A stretch of 64,000 nucleotides of DNA, taken from the NCBI GenBank assembly GCA_008973525.1, contig WACJ01000386.1, positions 62,001 to 126,000 of the forward strand. Direction: 5' to 3'. Below the pieces are notes generated by a model. The model was given only the letters and a program-made list of their open reading frames with translations. It was not told the DNA's origin and made no database searches. Shown piece by piece: positions 46,060 through 56,420 of this stretch. Numbering within the stretch: the stretch's first letter is position 1; each line of letters begins with the position of its first letter. Both the position numbers and the translations under genes were made by a program. Source of the DNA: Stenopsyche tienmushanensis. Its lineage: Eukaryota; Arthropoda; Insecta; Trichoptera; Stenopsychidae.

Positions 46060-47390
46060 GGTTTTAAAACTGCACCACTACTAGATGCTCTTCAGCCATG
46101 ATGTCTTCCAGCGGTCCTGACTCCGATAACACGAGAACTTTACCTGTATAATACATATATCTGTTTTTTTATGACATGGCCAACATACTCCAAGAGAACC
46201 AACACATTAGCATTGATCATTCTGTGTCTACATTTTGAATTAATAGCTTTTAGAATTGCGACTTAGCAGCATTAAGAGTCGGAGTTTAACTGAAATGTCT
46301 TGAGGTTACTTTTCATTTTGAATAAAAGTCATTCTTGCCTGCCTAATCCTAGAGCGGATCTCTCTCTTGCATACCTTCAGAGTTTATCAACACTAGTTCG
46401 AAGAGTCTTTCTTCTTCCCGATTCTGAAGGTCTAGCAGCCTTCTCGTTGCCGACGTGCTCGATTTCCGTTTCCTCGACAGGTTTCGACGTCCCCTTGCCG
46501 AGTTGCGAGCTCGTTGCCATAATGTCCTATTCCGTTCGCTCATATGTTAAAGGTCGACGCTCAGAGAAGCGCCTTCGGTTGTTTTCGAAGACGTCGTCGG
46601 GCGAAGGCGCCCACGGAATGGTATCGCGTTCGAGTGCAGTTTGAGTAGTGGTACATTGGCCGATTCCATTTTAGGTCCATTAATCAACTCCATAAATAAT
46701 CGATGCAATCTTTCTGTGCCGACAGCTCCGATCCAACGGTACTCCGGCAGAGTAAACAGATCTAATTTCGTCGGGCCATTAGCTCATAAGACACGGATCT
46801 CTGGAAGTCTCGAACCTTCAACTCGAGCAAATCTCGCCTGTTTACCTTGCGAATATCCGATGTCGTGACCGACGATTGCTACAATTGAGCATCGCTTTCG
46901 CTAGCGTTGCGAAACTCAATCCATCGGCCTATTCTTGCCCAACGCCATTTTCAACATTGCCAGTCGTCGTCGCCTAAGCAAACTTGCCATTTTATGACAT
47001 AAGCTAAAAGAGCCATTGTTTTCTCGGCGAACCGTTCTCGGTGCACTTTCATTCCGCAGACCCACTCTTCGACCTCCGGAGTCGAGCCCACTTCATTGTC
47101 AAATCGTCGACTGACGCTCGACAAAATACTAATCCTGCTTCAATTTAAACGAGCCAAATTATAAACATTGATGCAACAAAGTTCATCGCCTGCTTGCATT
47201 TGTTCTCTAAACAAACAGAGGTCGCATCTGTTTGATGACAAAAATGAAATGCCGATAGTGTCAACGCCTTTATGTAACGGCAGTGTATGTTTTTCTGTAA
47301 AATTCGCAGAAATATGACGCGCCTCCGTCTCTACATTCGTGAACGTTTTCCTTGTAATCGTCGGACGTTCTGCCTTCATGACAATAATAA
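46060..47390. other. CpG-rich unique block, possibly decayed retroelement; no gene recognised
   Basis: About 46290-47110 is richer in CpG than its surroundings, with frames on both strands (up to 114 codons on +). A minus-strand reading gives MATSSQLGKGTSKPVEETEI then EHVGNEKAARPSESGRRK, which has the charged look of a retroelement gag start but matches nothing I can name. It lies on the non-body side of the 45.6-kb LTR. Confidence 0.35.
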
Positions 47391-47533
47391 CGCATAATTT
47401 ATTACTCGTTTTTACAACAGCATTCAGGACGCAACTTCATCATCGCGAAGTTCTTTTGTGTAGATATTTAGAGGGAATTTCGTGTAAAATATACGCGTAA
47501 TTATTTTTTCTGAATCCCACTTATGTTTTGATA

Positions 47534-47563
47534 TACGAGTTCATCCAGAAAGTAAGGTTACAA
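47534..47563 (+). repeat. mariner-like terminal repeat remnant
   Basis: GAGTTCATCCAGAAAGTAAG then GTTACAA matches the termini at 8.42 and 21.25 kb. No transposase motif is recognisable next to it. Confidence 0.55.
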
Positions 47564-47690
47564 CGTTCACGTAGGATCTAAAAATTACATTTCTGTAGTC
47601 ATTAAAAAATCCAAACAAATTAGGGAATAAATTATATAAACCATTCGATTATTTGTTGAAATTCTGCAGAATGATGTTGTCGTTCCCCTT

Positions 47691-47725
<35 letters not shown>

Positions 47726-47728
47726 TTT
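47691..47728. repeat. (TTTA)n microsatellite
   Basis: About nine and a half tandem TTTA units without interruption. Confidence 0.95.
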
Positions 47729-48080
47729 GTGGAAACCCAACAGCTTTACATATATAATTAGCTGTAGATTAGAAATATTACAAGCCAATAATAGGATTTC
47801 ACATATAGACATTTTGGCTATTTTATGTTTAAGTCTGCGGTGTAGCCATCGTATTGTCTTTCTAAATTAATTTACAGCATTCAAATTTGGGCGTAAATTC
47901 GCATAATTCGAATCCGCGCAAATTGGAGACCTTCATTTGAATTCGAGGATTTATAAGGCTCGAATACCGTCGGTTTGCATTTACGCGGAAAATGAGTTCC
48001 ATGCGTTAATAAATGCATTATTATTATTATGCACATTTAATATATCCGTTGGCAAGCATTTATAATTGCGCAAATGAATA

Positions 48081-48105
48081 TTAACACACTTTATGCGGGC
48101 GAAAT
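48081..48105. repeat. TTAA-type transposon terminus (TTAACACACTTTATGCGGG)
   Basis: Similar ends stand at 25703 (TTAACACATTGTATGCGGG), 36924 (TTAACTCATTTTATGCGGG) and 60107 (TTAACACTTTGCTTGCGGG). The shared TTAA, C-rich start and GCGGG suggest piggyBac-like termini. No second end is identified for this copy. Confidence 0.5.
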
Positions 48106-48445
48106 TGCGCACCGCTCGTATAAAAATCGCTATTTGTAACTTCAACGCTATCACATATTTTTTAATGTAATTTTTAATAAACACAGTAATACAAATACGT
48201 GTTATGCGAGGTTTAAAGTTCATACAAAAAAAAAATTGTGTTCCATAAAATATCCAAGTTGGTTAATATTTTTTTGTTATTTAAAAAAATTGGATTTAGC
48301 CTTAAAAAGTTCTATAATGAGTCTATCTTTCATTTTTCATTATGAGATTATTTTCTATTTAAAAAAAGACATCATCTATTGTTTTTGATGTGAAACATGC
48401 AGCTACTTCGCTGCGACTGCTTTTTGATTTATTTACCTTATGCGT

Positions 48446-49001
48446 ACGGAAATTCGGAGACAGAGACGGGTATTTTGCGTCTCATCATACACTCGTAAGG
48501 AATCCAATCCCGGATCCCGGACAGTTTTTATTTATGGATTAGGGATTGAATTTTTTATCTAACGGAAATCGTACACCTGATCAGCTACTAAATTTGAAAG
48601 CTACTAAATCGAGACATTCCCGCCGAAATCTGGACGCTTGGAAACAGTGGTGTAACTACTAATTGGCGAGCTAAGGCACTGCCTAGAGGCAGTAACTGTC
48701 TAATCTATTTATACATATATAGTATATATATGTTTTTCAAATTGTCATATTAACCTTTCCCTACCGGTGATGTATTTACTACACCTCGACTCTAATAATG
48801 GGAATATCGATATGAAATATAATAGATACGGGCTTCAGAATTTTTGTATTCCCCACAAGTGCATGCGTAGACTTAACTTTACTATGCAAAACAATGTTAA
48901 TCACGAAAAGGTCATTTATTGTAGGCCAACAGTGCAAAGGTTCATATAAAATATTTATACGCGCTGCGAGATCCTGACAAAAAAATGGATTTACATTAGA
49001 G
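48446..49001 (+). repeat. Repeat unit A-C interrupted by a hAT element
   Basis: Block A text (TTCGGAGACAGAGACGGGTA, TTGCGTCTCATCATACACTC) runs to 48495 and is cut by the inverted hAT family E copy. Block C in minus orientation follows at 48893-49001 (AACAGTGCAAAGGTTCATAT, CGCGCTGCGAGATCCTGAC). The order equals that at 34.0-34.5 kb, so the hAT entered an existing A-C unit. Confidence 0.65.
48496..48857 (-). mobile_element. Non-autonomous hAT element (family E), copy 2, partial
   Basis: Begins TAAGGAATCCAATCCCGG at 48496 and, in reverse orientation, matches 16287-16834 through GCCTAGAGGCAGTAACTGTC, CCCTACCGGTGATGTATTTA and CATATCGATATTTCCC-type text up to 48857. The end beyond GTATTCC is missing, so no second target duplication is seen. 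Confidence 0.82.
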
Positions 49002-51649
49002 CGTAACATGTTTGTTTGGATCTTCCCTATACGCCAAGTGCTCCAGTCTCCCCGCCCCGGGAGCCTTTGTAACCTTATTTGTAGATGACCCCCGTATTTA
49101 ACATCCAAGAAGACAACGCGATGCTTGGAATGTGATGCCTTCGATCCGATCAAAGCGATCCATTGATCACTTTCGATCCTCGCAACGAAGCGTTCGATCG
49201 CGCTAGGACTAATCCAGAACGCTTTGAATACATTATCGAAGCTATCGACTTCTTTTTTTGAGCGAAACTCTGAGGAACGACGATCGAGGAGCGTTCACAC
49301 GGCAGAGGTACCGAGAAAGCGACGTGGGTGGAGATGGAACCGAACAGTGCCCTTCAAACGTTTTCAGATATAATACACGAGATATATCTCGATTTCGGAA
49401 CGACTCAGACGTGGAACATTGCAGCACCGCCTGTGGGTGTGAGCCCAATTATCGACGAAAAAACCACACAACAATCACTCATTATGTCCGTGTACATTTT
49501 GAAAGCACTGCCGCCTCATAAAAAATATTAAAAGGTGTCTATTCTTGTACGAATCCGGCGTGTATTTGATTTACGCGACGCATGAAAGCGTGCATTTATT
49601 GGCCGATAGCGAAAATCAAACACGATAAAATGTACGTGCGTCACTCAACTCCATGTCTCCTCAGTTTTACCTAACTAATAAGTCTTTCTATTTTAGTCCC
49701 TTATTTAAATACCTCCGGTTTGACCGCGTAAGCCGCTCCTCGTCGTTTCTCTCGACGGTTTGTAAAAAGACGCTCAAAATTATAATGTAATTTAATTTGG
49801 AAGGGCAAAAGGGCGCGCGATAAAGTGCTACCCCAATTTTTCGCACCCTTCTCTCTGCGGTCAAATGTGACTGTTTGCTTTTATAGTGGGTTTCATATCT
49901 GGACAACATTGAATTAGACACGCCATTTTTCGAATAAAATTACATTTTTAGCTTAACATATCTAAAGCAATCTTATCCTGGCATAGAAAACTTCTTTTGA
50001 TTTGGCGTTTGGTAACAAACGTGGAACAGGGTATGTGTCATCGGGCAAAAACTTTTAGCATGGTACACATGTGGTGTCATTTGCTTTTGTAGTGTTTATA
50101 CTCTCGGAATTTATTTTTTTAGACCTAGGAAATCGAACTAAGCATAGATCGAAACAATAGATTGCAAATATCAATCCGATTTTTTTCTCAATGTAAATTT
50201 GAACCAGAACCTTCGTAATAATTATATTAATTCTAGGTCACAATTTCATTCTATTTAACTGGCAATGCGTAAGATGTTCATTGAAACGTGCTGCTAGATT
50301 ACTGATTCTGCTCTTCTTTAAATTCGTGCTTTGAATGCCAATCGTGTCCCTGTTTCTTGTTACGTCGTTAAATTATCTAACGTCGTCGAGTTACATGCTG
50401 GACTATATTTTTTGAGAATTTTTTCTTCAGCAAAGCTTCCGTCGATCGAGCTGAGCGTTTTTTGTTCGAGTAACACAATTTGTGAATCAGTGCCTCGGAA
50501 AAGAGTGGGTCGCCGCTGCAAGGCAGGTGAAAGGTAAAGACCGAAGCACCGACAGTTTCTATCGGTCTCTGAATATCATACGCAAAACCATTCAATTATT
50601 GTCGAGCAAAAATTGGCTCTTTCGCATCCGCCATCGATAATTAACTACTTTTTGCCAAAAATTACACTTCCGCGACGCTCTCTTCTTCAATTCGCAAACC
50701 GCATGATGTGCTGCTCGTTTGAAATAAGGTCGCTTACATTACTAAACGACAGGATTTAAATTTCTGAACAGTCCTCCGTCGTCCTTCGTAAATCTATCGA
50801 TTGTAGTTTGGCAACGTTCTTAGCTTAGTTCGCTGAGAAGACAAACGATTCTCTAATTTCGAGTGAAAGTGCTCGATTATCTATGTTTGATCTTATTCGT
50901 TACCGTGAGACTTCCTCATAATGCGTTATTAAAAGAGAAAGATCGTTTCGAACGCGGCTTTTTTGGCAATCTTTGATCCGTTGCCATTCTTCGAAGGCGC
51001 CACAAAAAGATACGAAACTGCGAAGATACTTTTTTTCGAAACGGTCAGCGGGCGAAGAACTCTCGAGGAAATTGGAAACGGTCTGTGTGCTTTTTATCGA
51101 TGGCGACTTTTTGTACGCCTCCGCATCGTCGTCGCCGCTCTCCGTTCGTATTATGTTTCACTTCTGGCCATTTTTCTCGAACGCTTTTGTGCCGATCTGT
51201 TCGTGATGGGGGACGAGGGTTGCGAGGTCGAAAGCCAATCAGGGAAGATATGCTTTTGATCAGATACCGAGTGAAAGATTTCTCATTAGGACCCTTCATA
51301 ATAGTGAATCAAAGACGGCGACGGACCGTTTCGGTAGCGCGACCCGAATTTTGTGGTCACGACTTCGTCGATTCGAAGGACAGAAAATTTCCCTGCAGCG
51401 TTGCTCGTCAATCCTATGCTCTTTTTGAGTGAAAGCAAAATGTGAAGATATCCAAGAACCGGGTCAAGAACGAGTTTTTTTTCACACATTATTCATTCAA
51501 AATTTGATTCACGATCGTAGGATCGACGAGCTAACATCGGCTCAATTCGATTATGGCAGCATGCGTTCGCTGCACTGATTTAACTGAAACTCTTTTGAAA
51601 TCTGCGTAAAATCGCCAGATCAACAGTAACTTCTTCCGTCTCTCTTTAG
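49002..51649. other. Unique sequence; no gene recognised
   Basis: Several CpG-containing blocks (about 49240-49530 and 50950-51450) give frames of 67 to 115 codons that overlap in two or three frames on both strands. None shows a domain, a preferred reading frame or a splice-bounded layout. Confidence 0.4.
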
Positions 51650-51895
51650 GCGCAATGTGTCAGTTAGTAAGCCGGGTCTGGATGGAAGGTCGAATCTCGC
51701 TTCTGATACTAGTGAAGCGTACGCGAGGTGAAGCGGGGGCGCTCGTACGTGGGTTCGTTTCGGATCGTTGTGTAGCCGGGTGGATGAGACGGGATGGGTG
51801 AGCATCAAACAGAAAGTCTTTCATCCTAGATAACTTATTTATTAAAGACAAGTGAGAGATCTGGACGCGGGAAGGACGTCCTTCCGCAGCCAAGT
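51636..51895 (-). repeat. LTR with tRNA-Leu-type primer binding site (family I), second copy
   Basis: On the minus strand: hairpin GGCTGCGGAAGG with CCTTCCCGCG, AGATCTCTC, AATAAA, a segment with CAACGATCCGAAACGAACC, then GCTTCACTAGTATCAGAAGC followed by GAGATTCGACC. The last part aligns with the tRNA-Leu-complementary TGGTGTCAGAAGTGGGATTC with few mismatches, over about 20 positions. Beyond it lies ACACATTGCGCCTAAAGAGA, also seen at 45.95 kb. Confidence 0.75.
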
Positions 51896-52103
51896 GATTG
51901 ATCTCGCGAATTAAAACTACACATATCCCGCTACAATTGCGTTGTAAACCTATGTATTAAATTAATTTTTATTCAGAAGATACATGGTCGACCGAAACGA
52001 TTAAACATAGGGGAGAAAGAATGTTGCATGGGATAAATGGCATCCCTGCGTGAGGCCACTGTTAATTTGTGCAGATGCAATTCGCCAGACTAAAAGTGAC
52101 ATA

Positions 52104-52636
52104 CACTCAAACCTCTTTTTGTGCGATTTCGAAGTTATGCCGTTTATTTTAAAGCAATTTTATCTCTTTTTTAACTTCATAAAGAGTACGTATTGAGATA
52201 TTTTGGATAAAATATGAACTAAAACATCAACATTGTGTAAATCATATTGCATCTGCTATCGCTTAATTACGACCACGTCCTTTATTCTAGTTTATATTTT
52301 AAAAAATGTATATATTTCCTTTTTTTTTGCATAATCCTAATAGGGACAATAGTGACATCTTTACTAATATTATATTTTATATTGTTGGAAAGAGAAAATC
52401 TACACAAATCAATGATGACATTGACAGTGAGTATACTATTTCTTCTGAAAAAGAGAGCGATTTAGAGTCATATCGAAAACTTTTTTGTGCGATTTTGAGT
52501 ATATTTTATATAGCTGCTTCAAAGTTATGCGGTTTTTAAAATCCATGGAACGAATCTTTACTTTTTCTATGTAAGTCATAGCTTTTTGTGCAATTTTCCG
52601 CGAAACGTATTTACCATAGAAAAAAAGGTTTATGTG
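52104..52636. mobile_element. TA-flanked DNA transposon, non-autonomous (family H), copy 1
   Basis: TA then CACTCAAACCTCTTTTTGTG at the left. At the right AGAAAAAAAGGTTTATGTG precedes TA, an imperfect complement. Inside, GTGCGATTTTGAG, GTTATGCGGTTTTTAAAAT and TTTTTCTATGTAAGTCATAG are shared with the element at 54510-55293. Termini and TA target suggest the Tc1/mariner superfamily, possibly the pogo branch; no transposase is encoded. Confidence 0.6.
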
Positions 52637-52696
52637 TATTTCGATCCTTTTACCCCATGTTACCCTGAAGGAAAGGAAATGGGGATGCACAGAACA

Positions 52697-52800
52697 AGAA
52701 GAGTTAGTCGACTAATAGCCTTGGCTGCGGGAAGAGTAAATCTTTCAGCAGGCTCGTTTGTGACATCTCGTGGCTGTAACATCTCTCCACTTTAAATAAA
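52697..52800 (+). repeat. LTR hairpin/polyA fragment (family I), diverged
   Basis: TAATAGCCTTGGCTGCGGGA then AGAGTAAATCTTTCAGCAGG forms a hairpin as in the other copies. CATCTCTCCACTTTAAATAA with a polyA signal follows. No primer site. Confidence 0.55.
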
Positions 52801-54509
52801 AAAATATTGTTAAGACGAGTATGTTTGAAATTACTTTACTTTCGACTTTACTGAACCACGCGCAGTTCAGATTCCTCGTTTGACAAATTTCTTCTCATTG
52901 CTTGGTTGTGGATATCTTTTCATCCGAAAAGACAATGCAAGATATGGTTTGTGCGCAAATATTTCAGTGTTTTTGCTTTTTTATGCTGTATTTTATTTTT
53001 CCTTGATCGTTTAAGATTTTATATGAACTGTATTTCTTAGTATGGATTGAATGGATTTAGCCATTATTTCATTTTGGAATACAGTTTTGTAATATTGAAA
53101 TGGTTTTTTTATAAATTCTATAAGGAAATACAACATCTTCCATTTAGCTAAATATCTTATCAGCATAAAGTAGTCAGATTTATAACGTAAACGATGATCT
53201 GCCAAATAAAGCCTCAATGAACATTCGTTATCTTTTTTACTTGCAACTCCCCAAGGGAATCCATAAATTCTAATACTTTTTTAGATCCTCGGCGGAAGAA
53301 ATTCTTATGACCCAATCTTCATTCGTTCGCTTTGAGATATGACAATTCATTACGGCTCTCTAGATATGGATACATGGGAAGTTTTTCATTGTTTGGATCA
53401 TTTTTGTTTTTAGACGTCCAAACAATAAAACGACATTTTACGACCGGACACCGTTCCAAGTTTCCGCGGAGCGTTTGTCGCCCGTCCTGCGTGTTTTTCT
53501 TCGGTCGCCAGGACGCACTTCTTCGACCTGATTTAAAGCCGAGCGAGAAAATCCGGAAGCACTCGAGAGCAGATTTAATGTTCGAGACCTCGACGTCGGA
53601 ATTAATTAGCCACCTGAACCAGAAGTCGTTAAAAACTTCGATGTCATAAAGTTAGTCGACACCCGGTTAGTCCATAACTGACACCCTCAAATTGATGCGT
53701 TAAAAGCGACTCGGGAAACTTTCTCACCGGAACTCCATTAAATTTAACTCGTTCGCCGGTTCGCGATTATCTCGAATCTTGGAAAAATGTCCATCGATCG
53801 AGCAGACGAGTCGAGGCGCCGCCGTCGTAAAGGTGTGCATTATTGGAACTATGAACCTAACGATGTTTATCGCTTATTGAAGTTCGTCAAACTTCAAATA
53901 CGAAATGTATCGATTCGTAATACTCACGTGTAGCGAATCGCTCGCATCCCATTATGTAAGTACGAAGCATAGGAATTATAGGAAATTAGAGTCAATATTA
54001 TGGGTGAATTATTGGAACGTGATGGAATTTGAAGGCACACGAGGGATGATTAGTTTGCATACGCCACGAAAGAGTACGGTTATTCGATTTTTATCAATAT
54101 ACAAAAGCAACGAGAATAATGAATCACCAGCAGATGGAGTAAACAAATTTAAAATGCATAGATTTATTCACTGGAAATAGTGAACATTTTCCATTCGACC
54201 TACGGTTCGTACAATTTCAAAATTCAATGAAGCACATCCCTATGGATCAGCTACGCGATTCGTCGTCACTTGTTTGTTTGTATATCATAAATTCTCATTT
54301 GTAATATGAATATTTTAATGTATATAAATAGTATTATAAAGAATCGAAAGAAGTTTTGGACCGATTTACAATTAAAATGAAAAAATCAGGATTTATTTTA
54401 TATGCAACAATAGTAAATAAGATCTAAAGTAAGCATAAACACAAATATTTTTATTGAAAACTCCCAAAGCATTGAAACAATGAAACGTTCTAACATCTAT
54501 ATGTACATA
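52801..54509. other. Unique sequence; no gene recognised
   Basis: The less AT-rich block at about 53410-53860 is unique, with a 105-codon + frame that starts earlier in AT-rich sequence and shows no domain. The rest is AT-rich. Confidence 0.4.
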
Positions 54510-55293
54510 CACCTGGGTCTGTTTTTATGCGATTTTGAAGTTATGCGATTTTCAAATAAAATGGAACCTATCCATCATTTTTCTACAGAGGATAAGCTTA
54601 TTTTATGCGAATGCGCATTAAAAATATCTAAAATTAACACTATTGCAAGTTACAACCGCTGTAAGTATGTCCGCCACTTATTATTCGTACAAATCCACTT
54701 ATTTGTCAGGATCATCGCAGCGTGTATGAAACTTGTATTTAAATAAATAAACAGTGTCGATAGTACACAATTTTCGTTTTTTTCAAGTAAACATAAACAA
54801 TACTCGTGATATACACTTGAAATCGATTCATTATAACGTCCACATATCATTATTAGTCGATAAATTTGGGTTAACGATCTATATAATCGTACGATGTACG
54901 CAAGATACTCTCTCCGTCTCTGTTTGTCTCCAAACTCCAAATGCAAATTAATCTCCGTTTCTGTCTGTCTTGGAGCTCGATGTGTAAAAATGCTCTTTCT
55001 AAATCACTGGAATTTGGACATTGTGTCTTACCTTTTTAAGGTTTTAATCAGCGATTACATTTTAAAAAAGACGATTTCAACACAGAAACATGAATTTGAG
55101 TATTGAATAAAATAAACTTTAATAAAGCAATTTTAAGATAAATATGTAATGTTTTTATTTATATTATTTTTTATAAACTTTTTTATGCGATTTTTAAAAA
55201 TGATCCTTCAGTTTTCTATGTAGTTCAAGTATTTTTTTATGCGAATTTTTTATATGCGACTCCCCGTGGATCTCATTAAAACAGACCCAAGTG
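54510..55293. mobile_element. TA-flanked DNA transposon, non-autonomous (family H), copy 2, 784 bp
   Basis: Begins CACCTGGGTCTGTTTTTATG after TA (54508-54509) and ends TTAAAACAGACCCAAGTG before TA (55294-55295). The ends are inverted repeats with few mismatches. Subterminal ATGCGATTTTGAAGTTATGC on the left has a counterpart TTTTTTATGCGATTTTTAAA on the right. The interior holds block C (+, 54698-54812) and block A (-, 54868-55020), i.e. an inverted A-C unit. It may have been carried in or inserted later. No transposase. Confidence 0.8.
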
Positions 55294-55309
55294 TATATAG
55301 TTTTTTTGC

Positions 55310-55706
55310 AGGCAGAGATTCTCTCGCTAGAAAATAGATCTCGCCGCTAAAGATGATTTTTTGGCTAAATTTGGGTCAACTTCAAACTGTTCCAGAGCCC
55401 AATTAGCGGACACACGGCGTTGTTTGTTATGGTCGTTTACCTCAAGTTTCTGGACCAGTCGCAGAAAGGTCAAGTTTTTGTGAACGACAAGAAATTGACC
55501 GCCTCAGGTTTTCTCGTACACTCTCACGCACGGCAGTGATGTTTTAAGCAGACCTTGCGTACGGGTGTCGGCTGATTATTTATCGAACCGGTTGGCTTGA
55601 ATTTGGCCACCAAACGACTCGGCAGGTCGGATACTGATTTTGAAAATAAAATTTGATGATTTGCACACGTTGTTCAATGCTATAATTTTTTTTGGTAATT
55701 TGGCAT
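55310..55706 (-). pseudogene. Tc1/mariner-type transposase, N-terminal half (relic)
   Basis: From an ATG at 55706 the minus strand encodes MPNYQKKL and, after a frameshift, YSIEQRVQIIKFYFQNQYP. Then follow RLVAKFKPTGSINNQPTPVR, NITAVRESVRENLRRSISCR, SQKLDL, and RRVSANWALEQFEVDPNLAK, then in another frame KIIFSGEIYF. The order fits insect IS630/Tc1-type transposases with an N-terminal HTH (E-Q-R-V-x-I-[IV]), G-S-V-x-x-x-P, A-V-R-E-S-V, then W-A-L-E-x-L-x-x-D-P-x-F and K-[IV]-I-F-S-D-E-x-H-F. The catalytic Asp of F-S-D-E is Gly here. Homology ends about 40 bp before the 54510-55293 element. Several frameshifts show it is dead. Confidence 0.82.
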
Positions 55707-55887
55707 AGATTACTGATCAATTCGCAATAAATTTGTCAAAATTTTGTACATTTTGAGCACAATTGAATGGCCCTGTACATTAAAACTCATACAAACATTT
55801 CTTAGGCAAAATTTGGTTAAAATAGATCTTATTATAATGATAATTAAATATTATAAATCCTGTTCACATATAAATACATTTTTATCT

Positions 55888-55916
55888 TTACGCGGACCCT
55901 AGTTTGAGAACCGCTG
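55888..55916 (-). repeat. hAT-type transposon terminus
   Basis: The minus strand begins CAGCGGTTCTCAAACTAGGG then TCCGCG, a close match to Charlie-like hAT ends (CAGNGGTTCTCAAACT). No second end or transposase was identified. Confidence 0.55.
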
Positions 55917-56149
55917 ATGTAAAATATTATTTGAAATATACATTTATAAATGGTCGATAAAATGCGTCTCGGGGCTTTAAATGCAATACGTACTCAGTCC
56001 ATTCATGATTGTTATAAAAATACGTCGATTGGATCTGGTCGATAAAATATACCTTTCGACTCCGATCATAAATCATTGCATGCATTGTGGAGCGAACGAT
56101 AAGTTGTTGAATGCGTCGCGATTAATAGATTGACTGGTTGTGCATATTT

Positions 56150-56420
56150 CATATTTTTGTCATCCGGGCGAAGAGTGGAACGACGATGTGGTTCCGCTCC
56201 GTTCCCAAATAAAATAAAAAGTTGAGGAAAATTTGATTACAGGTTCCGCGCGCTCTCGCGAGTAAAGCGCTCCGCTGTCTGCGCGGCGCGACGTTGCCGG
56301 CTCTCCCTCCCTCCTCCCTCCCCCCGCCCCCCTCACACTCTGCCGCGGTCTCTTGTTTGTAAACACGGAGCGCTACAAGTCAAATTTATTTATTGGCAAC
56401 TCGGATGACACTTCATTCCG
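56150..56420. promoter_or_regulatory. CpG-rich, pyrimidine-rich promoter-like block
   Basis: Contains GCGCGCTCTCGCGAG, GCGCGGCGCGACGTTGCC and a long C/T-rich tract CTCCCTCCCTCCTCCCTCC. CpG-dense sequence with a polypyrimidine tract in AT-rich surroundings is what an insect promoter or 5' UTR can look like. No start codon, exon or TATA element could be assigned. Confidence 0.35.

Noticed and set aside
49066..49100. A YVDD-like reverse transcriptase motif (LFVDDPRI) near 49.08 kb
   Set aside because: Only a few residues, no flanking reverse transcriptase blocks, and stops close by; likely chance.
49328..49531. 67-codon + frame near 49.4 kb
   Set aside because: Overlaps other frames on both strands and shows no domain or exon borders.
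50963..51432. Overlapping frames of 77-115 codons on + and 84 codons on -
   Set aside because: Three frames open at once indicates composition effects rather than coding.
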